From Clostridia bacterium (GTDB taxonomy: Bacteria > Bacillota > Clostridia > Oscillospirales > Acutalibacteraceae), in NCBI GenBank assembly GCA_017430145.1, contig JAFRNP010000056.1, positions 1-46,497 on the forward strand: a stretch of 46,497 bases of DNA. Direction: 5' to 3'. Shown one piece after another: positions 10,501-17,211 of the stretch (position 1 is the first letter of the stretch; the number at the start of each line of letters is the position of its first letter). Below the pieces are notes generated by a model. That model was not told where the DNA came from. It saw nothing but the letters and a program-made list of their open reading frames with translations, and did no database searches. Position numbers and translations under genes: made by a program.

Positions 10501-11575
10501 CACACGCTGTTCCGACGACATGCTGTTTTTACCGTACGTTCTCTCGGCGTACGTCACATTGACCCATGACCGGGCGATCCTCGACGTACGGCTCCCGTTT
10601 TTAACGGGAGACCCCCTCGGGGACCGGGAGGAGAGCCGTTACCGGCGCTGGCAGGCCTCCGATACGGCAGCGGACCTCTATACCCACGCCATGCTTGCCG
10701 TAAGGCGCGCGTGCCGTTTCGGCGCCCACGGGCTGCCCCTGTTCGGAAGCGGGGACTGGAACGACGCCTTTGACGCCGCGGGCAGGCGCGGAAGGGGTGA
10801 AAGCGTATGGCTCGCGATGTTTCTGCGGCTGGTCTGTCTGCGCTTTCTTCCCGTTGCGGTGTCCCGAGACGCCGGGGACGCCGCCTTTCTGCAAGAAACA
10901 GCCGCCCGTATGCAGCAAAACGTCCTTTCGGCGGCGTGGGACGGCAGCCGGTTTTTACGCGGGTTCTATGACGACGGCAGCCCCCTCGGCGGCGGGGGCG
11001 AAGGCCCCTGCAGCATCGACCTGCTGCCGCAGGCGTTTGCCGTGTTTGCCGGGGTCGGTTCGCCCGACATGCGCAAAACCGCCCTGAAAACCGCCTTTGA
11101 GACCCTGTTTGACCCCGACAGCCGGACGCTGCGGCTGTTTACGCCGCCGTTCAGCGCACAGGAGCCGTACGCCGGGTATGTGAACGATTATCCGGCCGGC
11201 GTGCGGGAGAACGGCGGGCAGTATACCCACGCTGCCGTCTGGTTTGCCCTTGCGCTCAAAAAGGAGGGGCTCGGTGCCGAATACCGGCGGCTGGTATCGG
11301 CGCTGCTGCCGCCGGAGGAACCGTCCGGACCTTCCCGTCCCGTATACCGCAACGAACCTTACGCCCTTTCCGGAGACGTCGCAGCGTCCCCGGGCCCCGC
11401 CGGGCTCGGGGGCTGGAGCCTGTATACCGGCGCCGCCGGGTGGATGCTGACGCTGGTCCTGCAGGAGGCGGGACTTTGGGCGCCCGGCGCCGAAAACGAC
11501 AGCCTGCATGCGCCCGGACCGGCAGACGCCGAAAAAACCGCAGGAAGCCTGTCGGAAACGGCAGAGAAAATTTAA
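4574..11575 (+). CDS. Cyclic beta-1,2-glucan synthase-like protein (GT84 / glucoamylase-like / GH94)
   Basis: A 2333-residue multidomain membrane enzyme. A family-2-fold transferase of the GT84 type occupies about residues 200-620, with the acid pair in LLDWDTEP near 435 and the acceptor motif RRQDRW near 578. Hydrophobic segments lie near 200-260, 620-660 and 735-780. A glucoamylase-like domain (PF10091) follows, with ESGYYAFDP near 1060 and MAHHVGMS near 1150. Two beta-sandwich/GH94 phosphorylase-like units come next; the last carries GSGDWNDAFD near 2060, matching the GH94 catalytic aspartate motif. In Brucella and Agrobacterium such proteins (about 2800 residues) polymerise UDP-glucose into cyclic beta-1,2-glucan. 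The upstream open frame to 4094 is antisense to the hydrolase gene. The TTG at 4574 is preferred because AGGAAAG lies 6 nt before it; an ATG at 4511 lacks a site. The product in this organism is inferred. Confidence 0.85.
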   Translation: MSKTLHSLLSALRKVKRIGCAPEDPAPDLHWRYENRGRLIRALEGGIAVIKKERAAAALFERCRAFLASGRPVTPRDLAAFFLPAGLSLSEYEMLFPLLKAAAAAAATEEGEGERQIRNLYAVGRLDADALRVQLCEAERLLRRDPAGAYAHMDPAACAVYRRAVIRESKKQGTADTAVVRRALAAAEKGKTPAKRHVGAYLALPRPRRLTGGALVIAEGALCAALAAAAAGSVFPDADSPAPRLLWQILLFFPLFGAGIGIVRPLREALRRQLVPPFFLPRLDADDLTLPLPKAVCVLSGLVPAAGDCGALERRLETLYAADPLPGGGVILLLDPPTADEAESPGDRADLQAVKTAVDRLNARTGGGFMLAARRRTYAPTEDAYTGHERKRGAIEALVQLIADGACKDDAGEDAFSALYGDRSLIEGTEYLFLLDWDTEPAFGALRTLLCTAAHPLNRAYASPDGTLQSGFGCFTPRTEPRRPARDAKVFRRVFAGGGIRLYAPGTGETMMDLFGSASFCGKGLVDVGVYRRRCCGAFPPGRVLSHDVLEGGLIRTAFVGGAVVSESFPSSPGAFFRRQDRWIRGDVQNARFLFCRLKNGARLPFATRLRAADNLLRALLPVWQAACLAAALRFPFPGAVLLTAAGILGRSFDSLLQAGRIFLRRGADGFRRAPGLSAFPEGTRALLQAVCAAALTFPEAVCSLRALCVGAFRGFISHKKTLQWTTAAESESGNALLPVLPALLWCLAAFVFPSAPLCRIAAAIFTAALPLMYLHGDTAGTDNGPSTDARRQLRSFAAAHWRFFETFVGEEDHFLPPDNVQEQPVFRIAHRTSPTDIGMYLTGLLAAADLSLITPGTLAGRLKKTLETLCVLPKWKGLLYNWYDTKTLAPLPPFFVSSVDCGNYLVCLETLRSGLRDYLPAAPELKACMETVAALLKEGDLGALYDRRRGCFSVGRTAPAGAADGACYDHYMSEARLLSYYAAAKRLVPASHWPRLSRPLFAGGFGRAASWSGTVFEYFMPALFLPVYENTYQHAGLMHCLRIQRRNVRFSRLPGGVSESGYYAFDPAMNYRYRANGLPALAIRDDVCGDRVFAPYAAFLMLPFDVRTGIRRLHRFFSYGAYGAYGFYEALDCTGGKPRTVTSYMAHHVGMSMVAVVNTLSRFRFVERFCAAPELHAALSLLEESVPLSSPVRPPRRTPREMPRRAPAAGAPTDPAGLYTDGGITLAVSREGGNRLLWGGLSLLNASARATGAAAALKTEEGTFRLTDGPFSLLPGGAYCRKQAGGAETETLLTLPDPDAFALAVKVRNTGGSRVMSLLFYLEPSFQSLADPGAHPAFSDLRLRTAWDPEARALVFSRVRGGRASVFFALGLRCTEGVSFLCDRESFPGYAPLGNDLFSAPLPPFTNTVGGVSPAAAIRCVFSLGPGEKKETVLMLVPGMSRTQALGRLQRLRRRHLPAFPDRQIRLGFPAQVSDLFARFLSGALFGADDPERKAAAQNNRSPLSVLWQEGISGEMPVMRVKTDGLPREYTAALTEGWRKLREAGVATELVLLTEGIAYGDPRPTQLKKLLAEKGLSDAVGAPGGVFLTDPMQAGPAFMQLLAACPGITCPAGDDPLIPQKKPARLLPAKPLFSGENAFVPGGYFIGRIPPRPWCHTLSNRSFGTLVSSCSLGFTWALNARLNQLTPWESDRVRDQHGEQLLLHTPEGTFNCICGSAVYFYDTRALYGADCAGRQLRITVETDAAAMKKRVSVQRVDRRADDVWLTYRIAFLLGEDRRALPYVRVRATKNALVADNPANTLYPGTAGLFCYRQPTAKELQADILWPDGAPKRVFCDAKKGEVRVLLCAGQTCTFIFGFAHTEKALRRLAALPFKTEKRQPLTVRTGIPDLDRFAGALLLHQVIDTRLFARCGFYQCSGAYGFRDQLQDVLPLCVLRPALARRQLLLAGAAQFPEGDVLHWFHLLPTAHGRHLGVRTRCSDDMLFLPYVLSAYVTLTHDRAILDVRLPFLTGDPLGDREESRYRRWQASDTAADLYTHAMLAVRRACRFGAHGLPLFGSGDWNDAFDAAGRRGRGESVWLAMFLRLVCLRFLPVAVSRDAGDAAFLQETAARMQQNVLSAAWDGSRFLRGFYDDGSPLGGGGEGPCSIDLLPQAFAVFAGVGSPDMRKTALKTAFETLFDPDSRTLRLFTPPFSAQEPYAGYVNDYPAGVRENGGQYTHAAVWFALALKKEGLGAEYRRLVSALLPPEEPSGPSRPVYRNEPYALSGDVAASPGPAGLGGWSLYTGAAGWMLTLVLQEAGLWAPGAENDSLHAPGPADAEKTAGSLSETAEKI

Positions 11576-11577
11576 AT

Positions 11578-11606
11578 TTGACAAATGCTTCCTTTTGTGC
11601 TATAAT
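11578..11606 (+). promoter_or_regulatory. Consensus sigma-A promoter of the M23 peptidase gene
   Basis: Perfect TTGACA, 17 nt, perfect TATAAT. The -35 box starts 2 nt after the stop codon of the glucan synthase gene. Transcription would start near 11613, leaving a leader of about 144 nt in which I find no known riboswitch. Confidence 0.92.
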
Positions 11607-11756
11607 ACCAAATATGCGACTGCTTTTTTGTGCGTCGTGAACGATAAGGAAGGCAAAAATCCGGTTTTTTTAACCGATTCCGTCTTCCATGAAATAATCT
11701 CTGATAGAAAGGACCGGGGCGCCTGAGCTGTTTTCAGTGGTTCGGCGCGGGACCGG

Positions 11757-13184
11757 ATGGGACGATTTGTGCTTAAACTGAAAAAACCGCTCGCATGGAT
11801 CCTTACACTTATATGTATATTCGCCGCCTTCCCGGCGATCTTCAAAACCGAAACGGCTTCTGCGGCAACTGAGCAGTGGACGTGGCCGGTACCCGGCAGT
11901 TATGTCGTCTGGAACCTCGACTATTACTACGACGGTTCCCTGCATTCCCAGGGCCAGTGCATCGATATCGGCAACAACGGCTATAACGGTTCCACACGGC
12001 TGACTGTCGTATCCGCCACAAGCGGCGTGGTCGACAACGTCGTCAGCGGCTATGCGGACCGGACAAACGCTTCCGCCGGTTGGGGCAACCGCGTGGTCGT
12101 TGCCTACCAGGACAAACTGATCGTGTACGCGCATCTGAAGAGCGTCAGCGTCAAGATCGGGCAGAAGGTCTCGCCCGGCACCGCTCTCGGTAAAATGGGG
12201 ACCTCCGGGCTTTCTTACGGCGTGCACCTGCATTTCCAGGTCTACCCTGCCAGCGACAGCTACCGCAGCACCAAGTATAAAGCCTTCGATTTCTTCAAGG
12301 ATACGGCGTCTTATATCCAGAGATTCAGCTTCCAGCCCGGCTGCGCCGAGTACAGCAGGCTGTATTACACGTACCTGCGCACGTATTTTTCCAAAAACAG
12401 CGACGGGTATTGGCGCTATAACGGCGCGCCGCTTCCCCAGAACGTGCACACGCATTCCTGGGGCGCCTGGACGTACGTGGATGAAAAGACCCATAAACGC
12501 GTTTGCTCGGCGGATGCTTCGCACGTGCAGACAGGCGAGCACACCTGGGACGCCGGCACGGTGGTAAAACGGGCGACAGCGACGGCGGAAGGCAGCAAGA
12601 AGTATACCTGTACGGTCTGCGGCGGGACAAAAACCGTTGTGATCCCCAAACAGACGTTTACGGTGTACTACCACGCAGATACAAGCTTCACCTCCGCTGC
12701 GCTCTCCAAAACCACCAAGGTCGCATACGGGACGAAGACCAAACTGTTTACGCTCTCAGAGCTCGGGCTTTCCAAAACCGGTTACCGGTTTACAGGTTGG
12801 CGGATCTACCGTGAGATTGACGGCAGATGGCTGACGATTGACGCCAACGGCAACTACGTCTGGCTTGAACTTACGAACGGGACGCTGCCCAAGGGATACA
12901 CTTTCCATCTGATCAAGGACGGCGGGTTTATCACGAAGGCGGCAACTTCCGGAAAAGTGCATCTCTGCGCTCAATGGGAACCGACCGTAAAGGATATCGG
13001 CGATATTGACGGCGACGGGGACATCACCGCTGCCGACGCGCGGCTTGCACTGCGGCTGTCCGTTGCGTTGGAAGCGCCGGAAAACAAGGCGCAGCTCTCC
13101 CGCGCGGATCTTGACGGCGACGGCGACGTCAGCGCACTGGATGCGCGTCTGATCCTGCGCAATTCCATCGGGCTTTCCGACTGA
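11757..13184 (+). CDS. Secreted M23 peptidase-like protein with C-terminal dockerin
   Basis: A 475-residue exported protein. A signal peptide (Lys-rich start, hydrophobic core, cleavage near ETASA/A at about 38) precedes an M23/LytM domain at about 40-180, which cuts peptidoglycan cross-bridges in known members. VYAHL and the ligand motif HLHFQ are present. The first zinc motif is odd: it reads HSQGQCIDIG, so the His is 7 rather than 4 residues before the Asp. A Trp/His plus CxxC module (about 220-300) and an InlB-like segment (GYRFTGW) follow. The C-terminus is a type I dockerin with two calcium loops, DIDGDGDITAADARLAL and DLDGDGDVSALDARLIL, for docking to a cohesin scaffold. The ATG at 11757 has a weak ribosome site; a GTG at 11769 would give the same signal peptide. 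It has its own promoter and terminator. Confidence 0.85.
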   Translation: MGRFVLKLKKPLAWILTLICIFAAFPAIFKTETASAATEQWTWPVPGSYVVWNLDYYYDGSLHSQGQCIDIGNNGYNGSTRLTVVSATSGVVDNVVSGYADRTNASAGWGNRVVVAYQDKLIVYAHLKSVSVKIGQKVSPGTALGKMGTSGLSYGVHLHFQVYPASDSYRSTKYKAFDFFKDTASYIQRFSFQPGCAEYSRLYYTYLRTYFSKNSDGYWRYNGAPLPQNVHTHSWGAWTYVDEKTHKRVCSADASHVQTGEHTWDAGTVVKRATATAEGSKKYTCTVCGGTKTVVIPKQTFTVYYHADTSFTSAALSKTTKVAYGTKTKLFTLSELGLSKTGYRFTGWRIYREIDGRWLTIDANGNYVWLELTNGTLPKGYTFHLIKDGGFITKAATSGKVHLCAQWEPTVKDIGDIDGDGDITAADARLALRLSVALEAPENKAQLSRADLDGDGDVSALDARLILRNSIGLSD

Positions 13185-13219
13185 CGTACGATATGCGCAG
13201 ATAACATTGTTTCAGGGCT

Positions 13220-13251
13220 GCCTTTTGCGGATCGCAAAAGGCGGCTTTTTT
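13220..13251 (+). terminator. Terminator of the M23 peptidase gene
   Basis: A 10-bp stem GCCTTTTGCG/CGCAAAAGGC with a 3-nt loop, then GGCTTTTTTG, lying 36 nt after the stop codon. Confidence 0.85.
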
Positions 13252-13283
13252 GCGTATTCTGCCGATCCTTGCCGAAAAAAGGA

Positions 13284-13312
13284 TTGCAATCCGCAAAAGG
13301 TTGTAATATAAT
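13284..13312 (+). promoter_or_regulatory. Promoter of the dockerin serine hydrolase gene
   Basis: TTGCAA, 17 nt, perfect TATAAT, about 85 nt before the start codon and just after the previous terminator. Confidence 0.85.
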
Positions 13313-13396
13313 ACCTTCGATTTATTTCTTTGTGATGCCCCGGCTTTTCTGCGAACGCCGCTGTCACATAATACAAAAACGGATCCGGAACGGAAA

Positions 13397-14998
13397 ATGA
13401 AACGATCATTCACCATCATCCTGTTATCTCTGATACTGCTTTTTACCTTCCTGTTCCCCGTTCGGGCGGACAGGCAGGCCCTGCTTTTCGGCGATACGGA
13501 CCGGGACGGCAGCATTACCGAAAAGGACGCCGCCGGGATCCTGAAGGCGGCGATCGGGCTCGAAAGCTTTTCCGACGGCACCTTGGATCACGCGCTGCGG
13601 GACGTGGATTTTGACGGCCGAATCACGTTTGCCGACGCGCGCCTGGTCCTGCGCGCCGCCCGTCTGCCCGACGCCGAACCGATGGGCAAGGCGCACGTCC
13701 ACGAATGGAAAGACTGGAAGACGGTCGCCGTGCCGACCTGTACCGAAGACGGCGAACAGCAGCGCGTTTGCAAAAAAGATAGGCACCACGTTTCGGTCCG
13801 TGCGCTTCCCGCGGGGCATACCGCAAAAAAACAGAAGGACGGGACCTATCTGTGCAAGGTCTGCGGAAACAGTTTCTACGACCCCGCCTGCGAACAGGCG
13901 GTCTTTGCCCTCGATCACACGCCGGCGGAAATGACCGGGTCGGAGCAAACGGTCTGCACAGACGCTTTCAAAAAACACCGGACCGTCAGCGCCCAGGTCG
14001 CTTTTATTGAGGACGCCCTGGTCACAAAAACCTTCGCCTACGGCACCGCCGTGCGCGGCGGGTCACGGATGGTGGACGACGACACGAAGTACCGGGTGGC
14101 GTCGCTGAGCAAGCTGGTGACGGACATGGCGTTCATGGCGCTGGAGGACCGGGAGCTGGTATTCGATCAGGCGGATATCTCCGGTTATTTCGGGTATACC
14201 TGCCGCAACCCCTACTATCCGGACACGGTCATCACGCCCAGGCAGATCATGACGCACACCGCCTCCTTTGACACCAACGGCAGCTTTACGCTCTACGACG
14301 GGATGCTTGCACGCTCTGCGCCCTATCTCTGGATCGACCCGGGCTCCGACTATCTCTATTCCAACCTCGGCATCGGCGTGCTGTCCTGTTTATGCGAACG
14401 GGTCTCCGGCAAATCCCTGACGACCATCGCGCAGGAATACCTTTTTCAGCCGCTGGGGATCGACGCCGCGTTCTACGCCTCGGGACTGGAGGATACTTCA
14501 AACCTCGCCGCCCTGTACGGCGAGGACGGCGGTTTTTCCGTGGGCGACATGCTGTCGTGGCATGAATACCCCCTCGGTACGGGCATGAACCTTGCCATGG
14601 GGAACCTGACGATCTCCGCAAAGGATTACGCAAAACTGCTGTGCATGCTCATGAACGGCGGCAAAGCGCCGGACGGGCGGCAGGTACTAAGTGAACAGAG
14701 CGCCGCAAAAATGATGCGATCCTATTTCCGGACTGAAAAATTCGGCGTCGGGTACGGCGTCCAGCTCCAGACAAACGTGCTGGACGGAAAGACCGTACTG
14801 GTCCACACAGGCTCCTCCTACGGCATGTACGCCGCTTTCGTGTTCGATCCGGCAGAAAAGACAGGCGCGGTCGTGCTCACGTCCGGCGGCATCCGCAGCG
14901 AAGACGTGGAGACCGAGATCTACGACGTTTGCCTGGAGATCATCCGCGGGCTCTGGCCGGGCGCAGAGGTCGTTAAAGCAGACGCCCCGTCAAAATAA
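13397..14998 (+). CDS. Secreted serine beta-lactamase-family hydrolase with N-terminal dockerin
   Basis: A 533-residue exported protein with signal peptide at 1-24 (cleavage after VRA). A dockerin-like unit follows at once (DTDRDGSITEKDAAGIL at about 33-49 and DVDFDGRITFADARLVL at 69-85). Next is a Trp/His/Cys module (HEWKDW, then CxxxxxxxxxC and CKVCG, about 100-160) like the one in the preceding gene. The catalytic domain, about 190-525, is of the class C beta-lactamase / D-alanyl-D-alanine carboxypeptidase fold (PF00144): SLSK with Ser236 and Lys239, Tyr-Ser-Asn near 321, and His-Thr-Gly near 470. Members are esterases, peptidases or peptidoglycan-modifying enzymes; true antibiotic hydrolysis is unlikely. 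Having the dockerin at the N-terminus is unusual. Substrate unknown; a shared scaffold with the M23 protein is plausible. Confidence 0.85.
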   Translation: MKRSFTIILLSLILLFTFLFPVRADRQALLFGDTDRDGSITEKDAAGILKAAIGLESFSDGTLDHALRDVDFDGRITFADARLVLRAARLPDAEPMGKAHVHEWKDWKTVAVPTCTEDGEQQRVCKKDRHHVSVRALPAGHTAKKQKDGTYLCKVCGNSFYDPACEQAVFALDHTPAEMTGSEQTVCTDAFKKHRTVSAQVAFIEDALVTKTFAYGTAVRGGSRMVDDDTKYRVASLSKLVTDMAFMALEDRELVFDQADISGYFGYTCRNPYYPDTVITPRQIMTHTASFDTNGSFTLYDGMLARSAPYLWIDPGSDYLYSNLGIGVLSCLCERVSGKSLTTIAQEYLFQPLGIDAAFYASGLEDTSNLAALYGEDGGFSVGDMLSWHEYPLGTGMNLAMGNLTISAKDYAKLLCMLMNGGKAPDGRQVLSEQSAAKMMRSYFRTEKFGVGYGVQLQTNVLDGKTVLVHTGSSYGMYAAFVFDPAEKTGAVVLTSGGIRSEDVETEIYDVCLEIIRGLWPGAEVVKADAPSK

Positions 14999-15052
14999 CC
15001 GTTTCGTACAAATTTTGCCGAAAAAATCGATTTGCTTTGGTCAGTTTGTGAA

Positions 15053-15081
15053 TTGATAATCTTTTGACTATATATTAAAAT
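15053..15081 (+). promoter_or_regulatory. Promoter of the glycolytic operon
   Basis: TTGATA, 17 nt, TAAAAT in an AT-rich stretch, with transcription start predicted about 23 nt before the pgk start codon and the site AAAGGAG between them. Confidence 0.75.
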
Positions 15082-15110
15082 ATAAACAATTAAAATAAAG
15101 GAGTACCAGA

Positions 15111-16304
15111 ATGAGCACACTCAATAAAAAAACAGTTGAAGACATTGAAGTAAAGGGCAAAAAGGTCCTTGTCCGCTGCGACTTTAACGTCAAGATGGAA
15201 AACGGCGTCATCACCAGCGACAAGCGGATCGTCGCTTCCCTCCCCACGATCAAGTATCTGATCGATCAGGGCGCGAAGCTGATCCTCTGCTCGCATCTCG
15301 GCCGCCCGAAGGGCGCGTTTGACCCCGAGTTCTCCATGGCGCCTGTAGCTGCCCGTTTGTCCGAGCTTCTGGGCAAAGAAGTAAAGCTTGCTTCCGACGT
15401 GGTGGGCGAGAGCGCCCAGGCGCTGGCGGCAGAGCTGCAGGACGGCGACGTGATGCTGCTTGAGAACGTCCGCTTTGAGCCGGGCGAGACCAAAAACGAC
15501 CCCGAGCTCTCCAAAAAGTTCGCTTCTCTTGCCGAAGTTTACGTCAACGACGCATTCGGTTCCGCGCACCGCGCCCACTCCTCCACCACGGGCGTAGCCG
15601 ATTACCTTCCCTCCGCAGTCGGCTACCTGATCCAGAAAGAGATCCAGTTCATCGGCGGCGCGCTGGAAGATCCCAAGCGTCCTCTGGTCGCCATCCTCGG
15701 CGGCGCAAAGGTCAGCGACAAGATCGGCGTCATCAACAATCTGCTTGAAAAGTGCGACAAGCTCATCATCGGCGGCGGCATGGCTTATACCTTCTTTGCC
15801 GCGCAGGGGCTCAACGTTGGCAATTCTCTTGTGGATACCGAGAATATCGAAAACGCCAAAGGCATGATGCAAAAGGCGAAGGATCTGAACAAGCCCTTCC
15901 TGCTTCCCGTGGACAACATGATCGCCACCAAATACGACGTCACCGCGCCGTATATGACCATTTATTCCGATTCCATCCCGGACGGCTGGATGGGTCTGGA
16001 CATCGGCCCCGTCACGAGCGAGCTGTACGCCAAGAGCATTCTGGACGCCGGCACCATTATCTGGAACGGCCCCATGGGCGTGACCGAAATGCCGCAGTTT
16101 GAGGGCGGCACCGTTTCCGTCGCAAAGGCCATTGCCGAAACCGACGCGATCTCCATTATCGGCGGCGGCGACTCTGCGGCTGCCATCAAAAAGCTGGGCT
16201 TTGCCGATAAGATGAGCCATATCTCCACCGGCGGCGGCGCCTCTCTGGAATTTCTGGAGGGCAAGGAGCTGCCCGGTATCGCCTGCATCGACGAAAAGGA
16301 ATAA
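15111..16304 (+). CDS. pgk: Phosphoglycerate kinase
   Basis: A 397-residue cytosolic enzyme that transfers phosphate from 1,3-bisphosphoglycerate to ADP, the first ATP-yielding step of glycolysis. The length fits the family. Landmarks are [12 protein letters not shown] (substrate site, about 22-33), HLGRPKGAF near 62, the hinge region around 180-200, and the nucleotide-site [13 protein letters not shown] near 353-365. It is the first gene of a pgk-tpiA-gpmI cluster. AAAGGAG sits 8 nt before the ATG. The gap gene that commonly precedes pgk in Firmicutes is absent; a dockerin-bearing hydrolase gene lies there instead. Confidence 0.98.
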   Translation: MSTLNKKTVEDIEVKGKKVLVRCDFNVKMENGVITSDKRIVASLPTIKYLIDQGAKLILCSHLGRPKGAFDPEFSMAPVAARLSELLGKEVKLASDVVGESAQALAAELQDGDVMLLENVRFEPGETKNDPELSKKFASLAEVYVNDAFGSAHRAHSSTTGVADYLPSAVGYLIQKEIQFIGGALEDPKRPLVAILGGAKVSDKIGVINNLLEKCDKLIIGGGMAYTFFAAQGLNVGNSLVDTENIENAKGMMQKAKDLNKPFLLPVDNMIATKYDVTAPYMTIYSDSIPDGWMGLDIGPVTSELYAKSILDAGTIIWNGPMGVTEMPQFEGGTVSVAKAIAETDAISIIGGGDSAAAIKKLGFADKMSHISTGGGASLEFLEGKELPGIACIDEKE

Positions 16305-16317
16305 TCCCCGTATTACC

Positions 16318-16345
16318 GACCCCGGTCGCCGCGCGGCCCGGGGTC
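16318..16345 (+). other. Intercistronic hairpin between pgk and tpiA
   Basis: GACCCCGG pairs perfectly with CCGGGGTC across a GC-rich 12-nt interior. No U-tract follows; the ribosome site AAAGGAG comes 10 nt later. It therefore looks like an mRNA stability or processing element rather than a terminator. Confidence 0.6.
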
Positions 16346-16371
16346 ATTCATAAAGAAAAGGAGTTGTCACC

Positions 16372-17139
16372 ATGAAAAAGGAATGCAGAAAAGCCGTTAT
16401 CGCCGGCAACTGGAAAATGAACAAGACCCCCGCCGAGGCGAAGGCCCTGATCGAAGAGATGAAGCCCCTGGTGGCGGACGCCGACTGTGAGGTCGTGCTG
16501 TGCGTCCCGTATGTGGATATCCCCGCCGCCGTGGAAGCGGCTGCCGGTTCCAACATCAAGATCGGCGCGGAGAACGTACACTTTAAGGCCAGCGGCGCCT
16601 ACACCGGCGAGGTTTCCGCCGAGATGCTCAAAGCCGTGGGCGTGGAATATGTGATCATCGGCCACAGCGAGCGCCGTCAGTACTTCGGCGAGACCGACCA
16701 GACCGTGAACCTGCGCACCCTTGCGGCGCTCAACGCCGGTCTGAAGACGATCGTGTGCGTAGGCGAGACGCTGGAGCAGAGAGAGCTGGGCTACACCGAG
16801 GCGCTGCTGAAGTATCAGACCAAGATCGCGCTGACGAACGTGACAGCAGAGCAGCTTAAGAACGTCGTGATCGCCTACGAACCTGTCTGGGCCATCGGTA
16901 CGGGCGTGACCGCCACCGCAGACCAGGCGGACGAGGGCAACGGCTTTGTACGCGCGGCCGTGGCGGAGGCCTACGGCGCGGATGCAGCGGAGGCCGTGAC
17001 CGTACAGTACGGCGGCTCCATGAATGCGAAGAACGCGGACGAGCTGGTTTCGAAGATCAATGTGGACGGCGGCCTGATCGGCGGCGCGTCCCTGAAGGCT
17101 GCGGACTTCTCCGTGATCGTGAAGGCTGCAAGCAAATAA
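16372..17139 (+). CDS. tpiA: Triosephosphate isomerase
   Basis: A 255-residue TIM-barrel enzyme interconverting dihydroxyacetone phosphate and glyceraldehyde 3-phosphate. The catalytic residues are visible: Asn and Lys in GNWKMN (12-17), His in IIGHSERR (about 97-104), and Glu in AYEPVWAIGTG (about 165-175), followed by the phosphate-binding YGGSMN and GGLIGGASL near the C-terminus. The site AAAGGAG precedes the ATG by about 8 nt. It is the second gene of the glycolytic operon, flanked on both sides by GC-rich hairpins. Confidence 0.98.
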   Translation: MKKECRKAVIAGNWKMNKTPAEAKALIEEMKPLVADADCEVVLCVPYVDIPAAVEAAAGSNIKIGAENVHFKASGAYTGEVSAEMLKAVGVEYVIIGHSERRQYFGETDQTVNLRTLAALNAGLKTIVCVGETLEQRELGYTEALLKYQTKIALTNVTAEQLKNVVIAYEPVWAIGTGVTATADQADEGNGFVRAAVAEAYGADAAEAVTVQYGGSMNAKNADELVSKINVDGGLIGGASLKAADFSVIVKAASK

Positions 17140-17159
17140 GAGACGGAACCGAAAAGAAA

Positions 17160-17187
17160 CGGCGCGCAGCGGACCCGCTGCGCGCCG
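17160..17187 (+). other. Intercistronic hairpin between tpiA and gpmI
   Basis: A perfect 12-bp GC stem (17160-17171 with 17176-17187) around a GACC tetraloop. It lacks a U-tract and is followed by the gpmI ribosome site, so it probably tunes message stability or translation. Confidence 0.65.
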
Positions 17188-17211
17188 CTGTAAAGAAGAG
17201 GCAGAGAGAGT

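Noticed and set aside
11607-11756. Possible riboswitch in the M23 peptidase leader
   Set aside because: I compared it with the c-di-AMP and c-di-GMP patterns expected before cell-wall hydrolases and found no conserved blocks, only small hairpins.
13397-14998. Antibiotic-resistance beta-lactamase
   Set aside because: The SxxK, YSN and HTG motifs are shared by many esterases and carboxypeptidases, and the dockerin and cysteine modules argue for a scaffold-bound enzyme.
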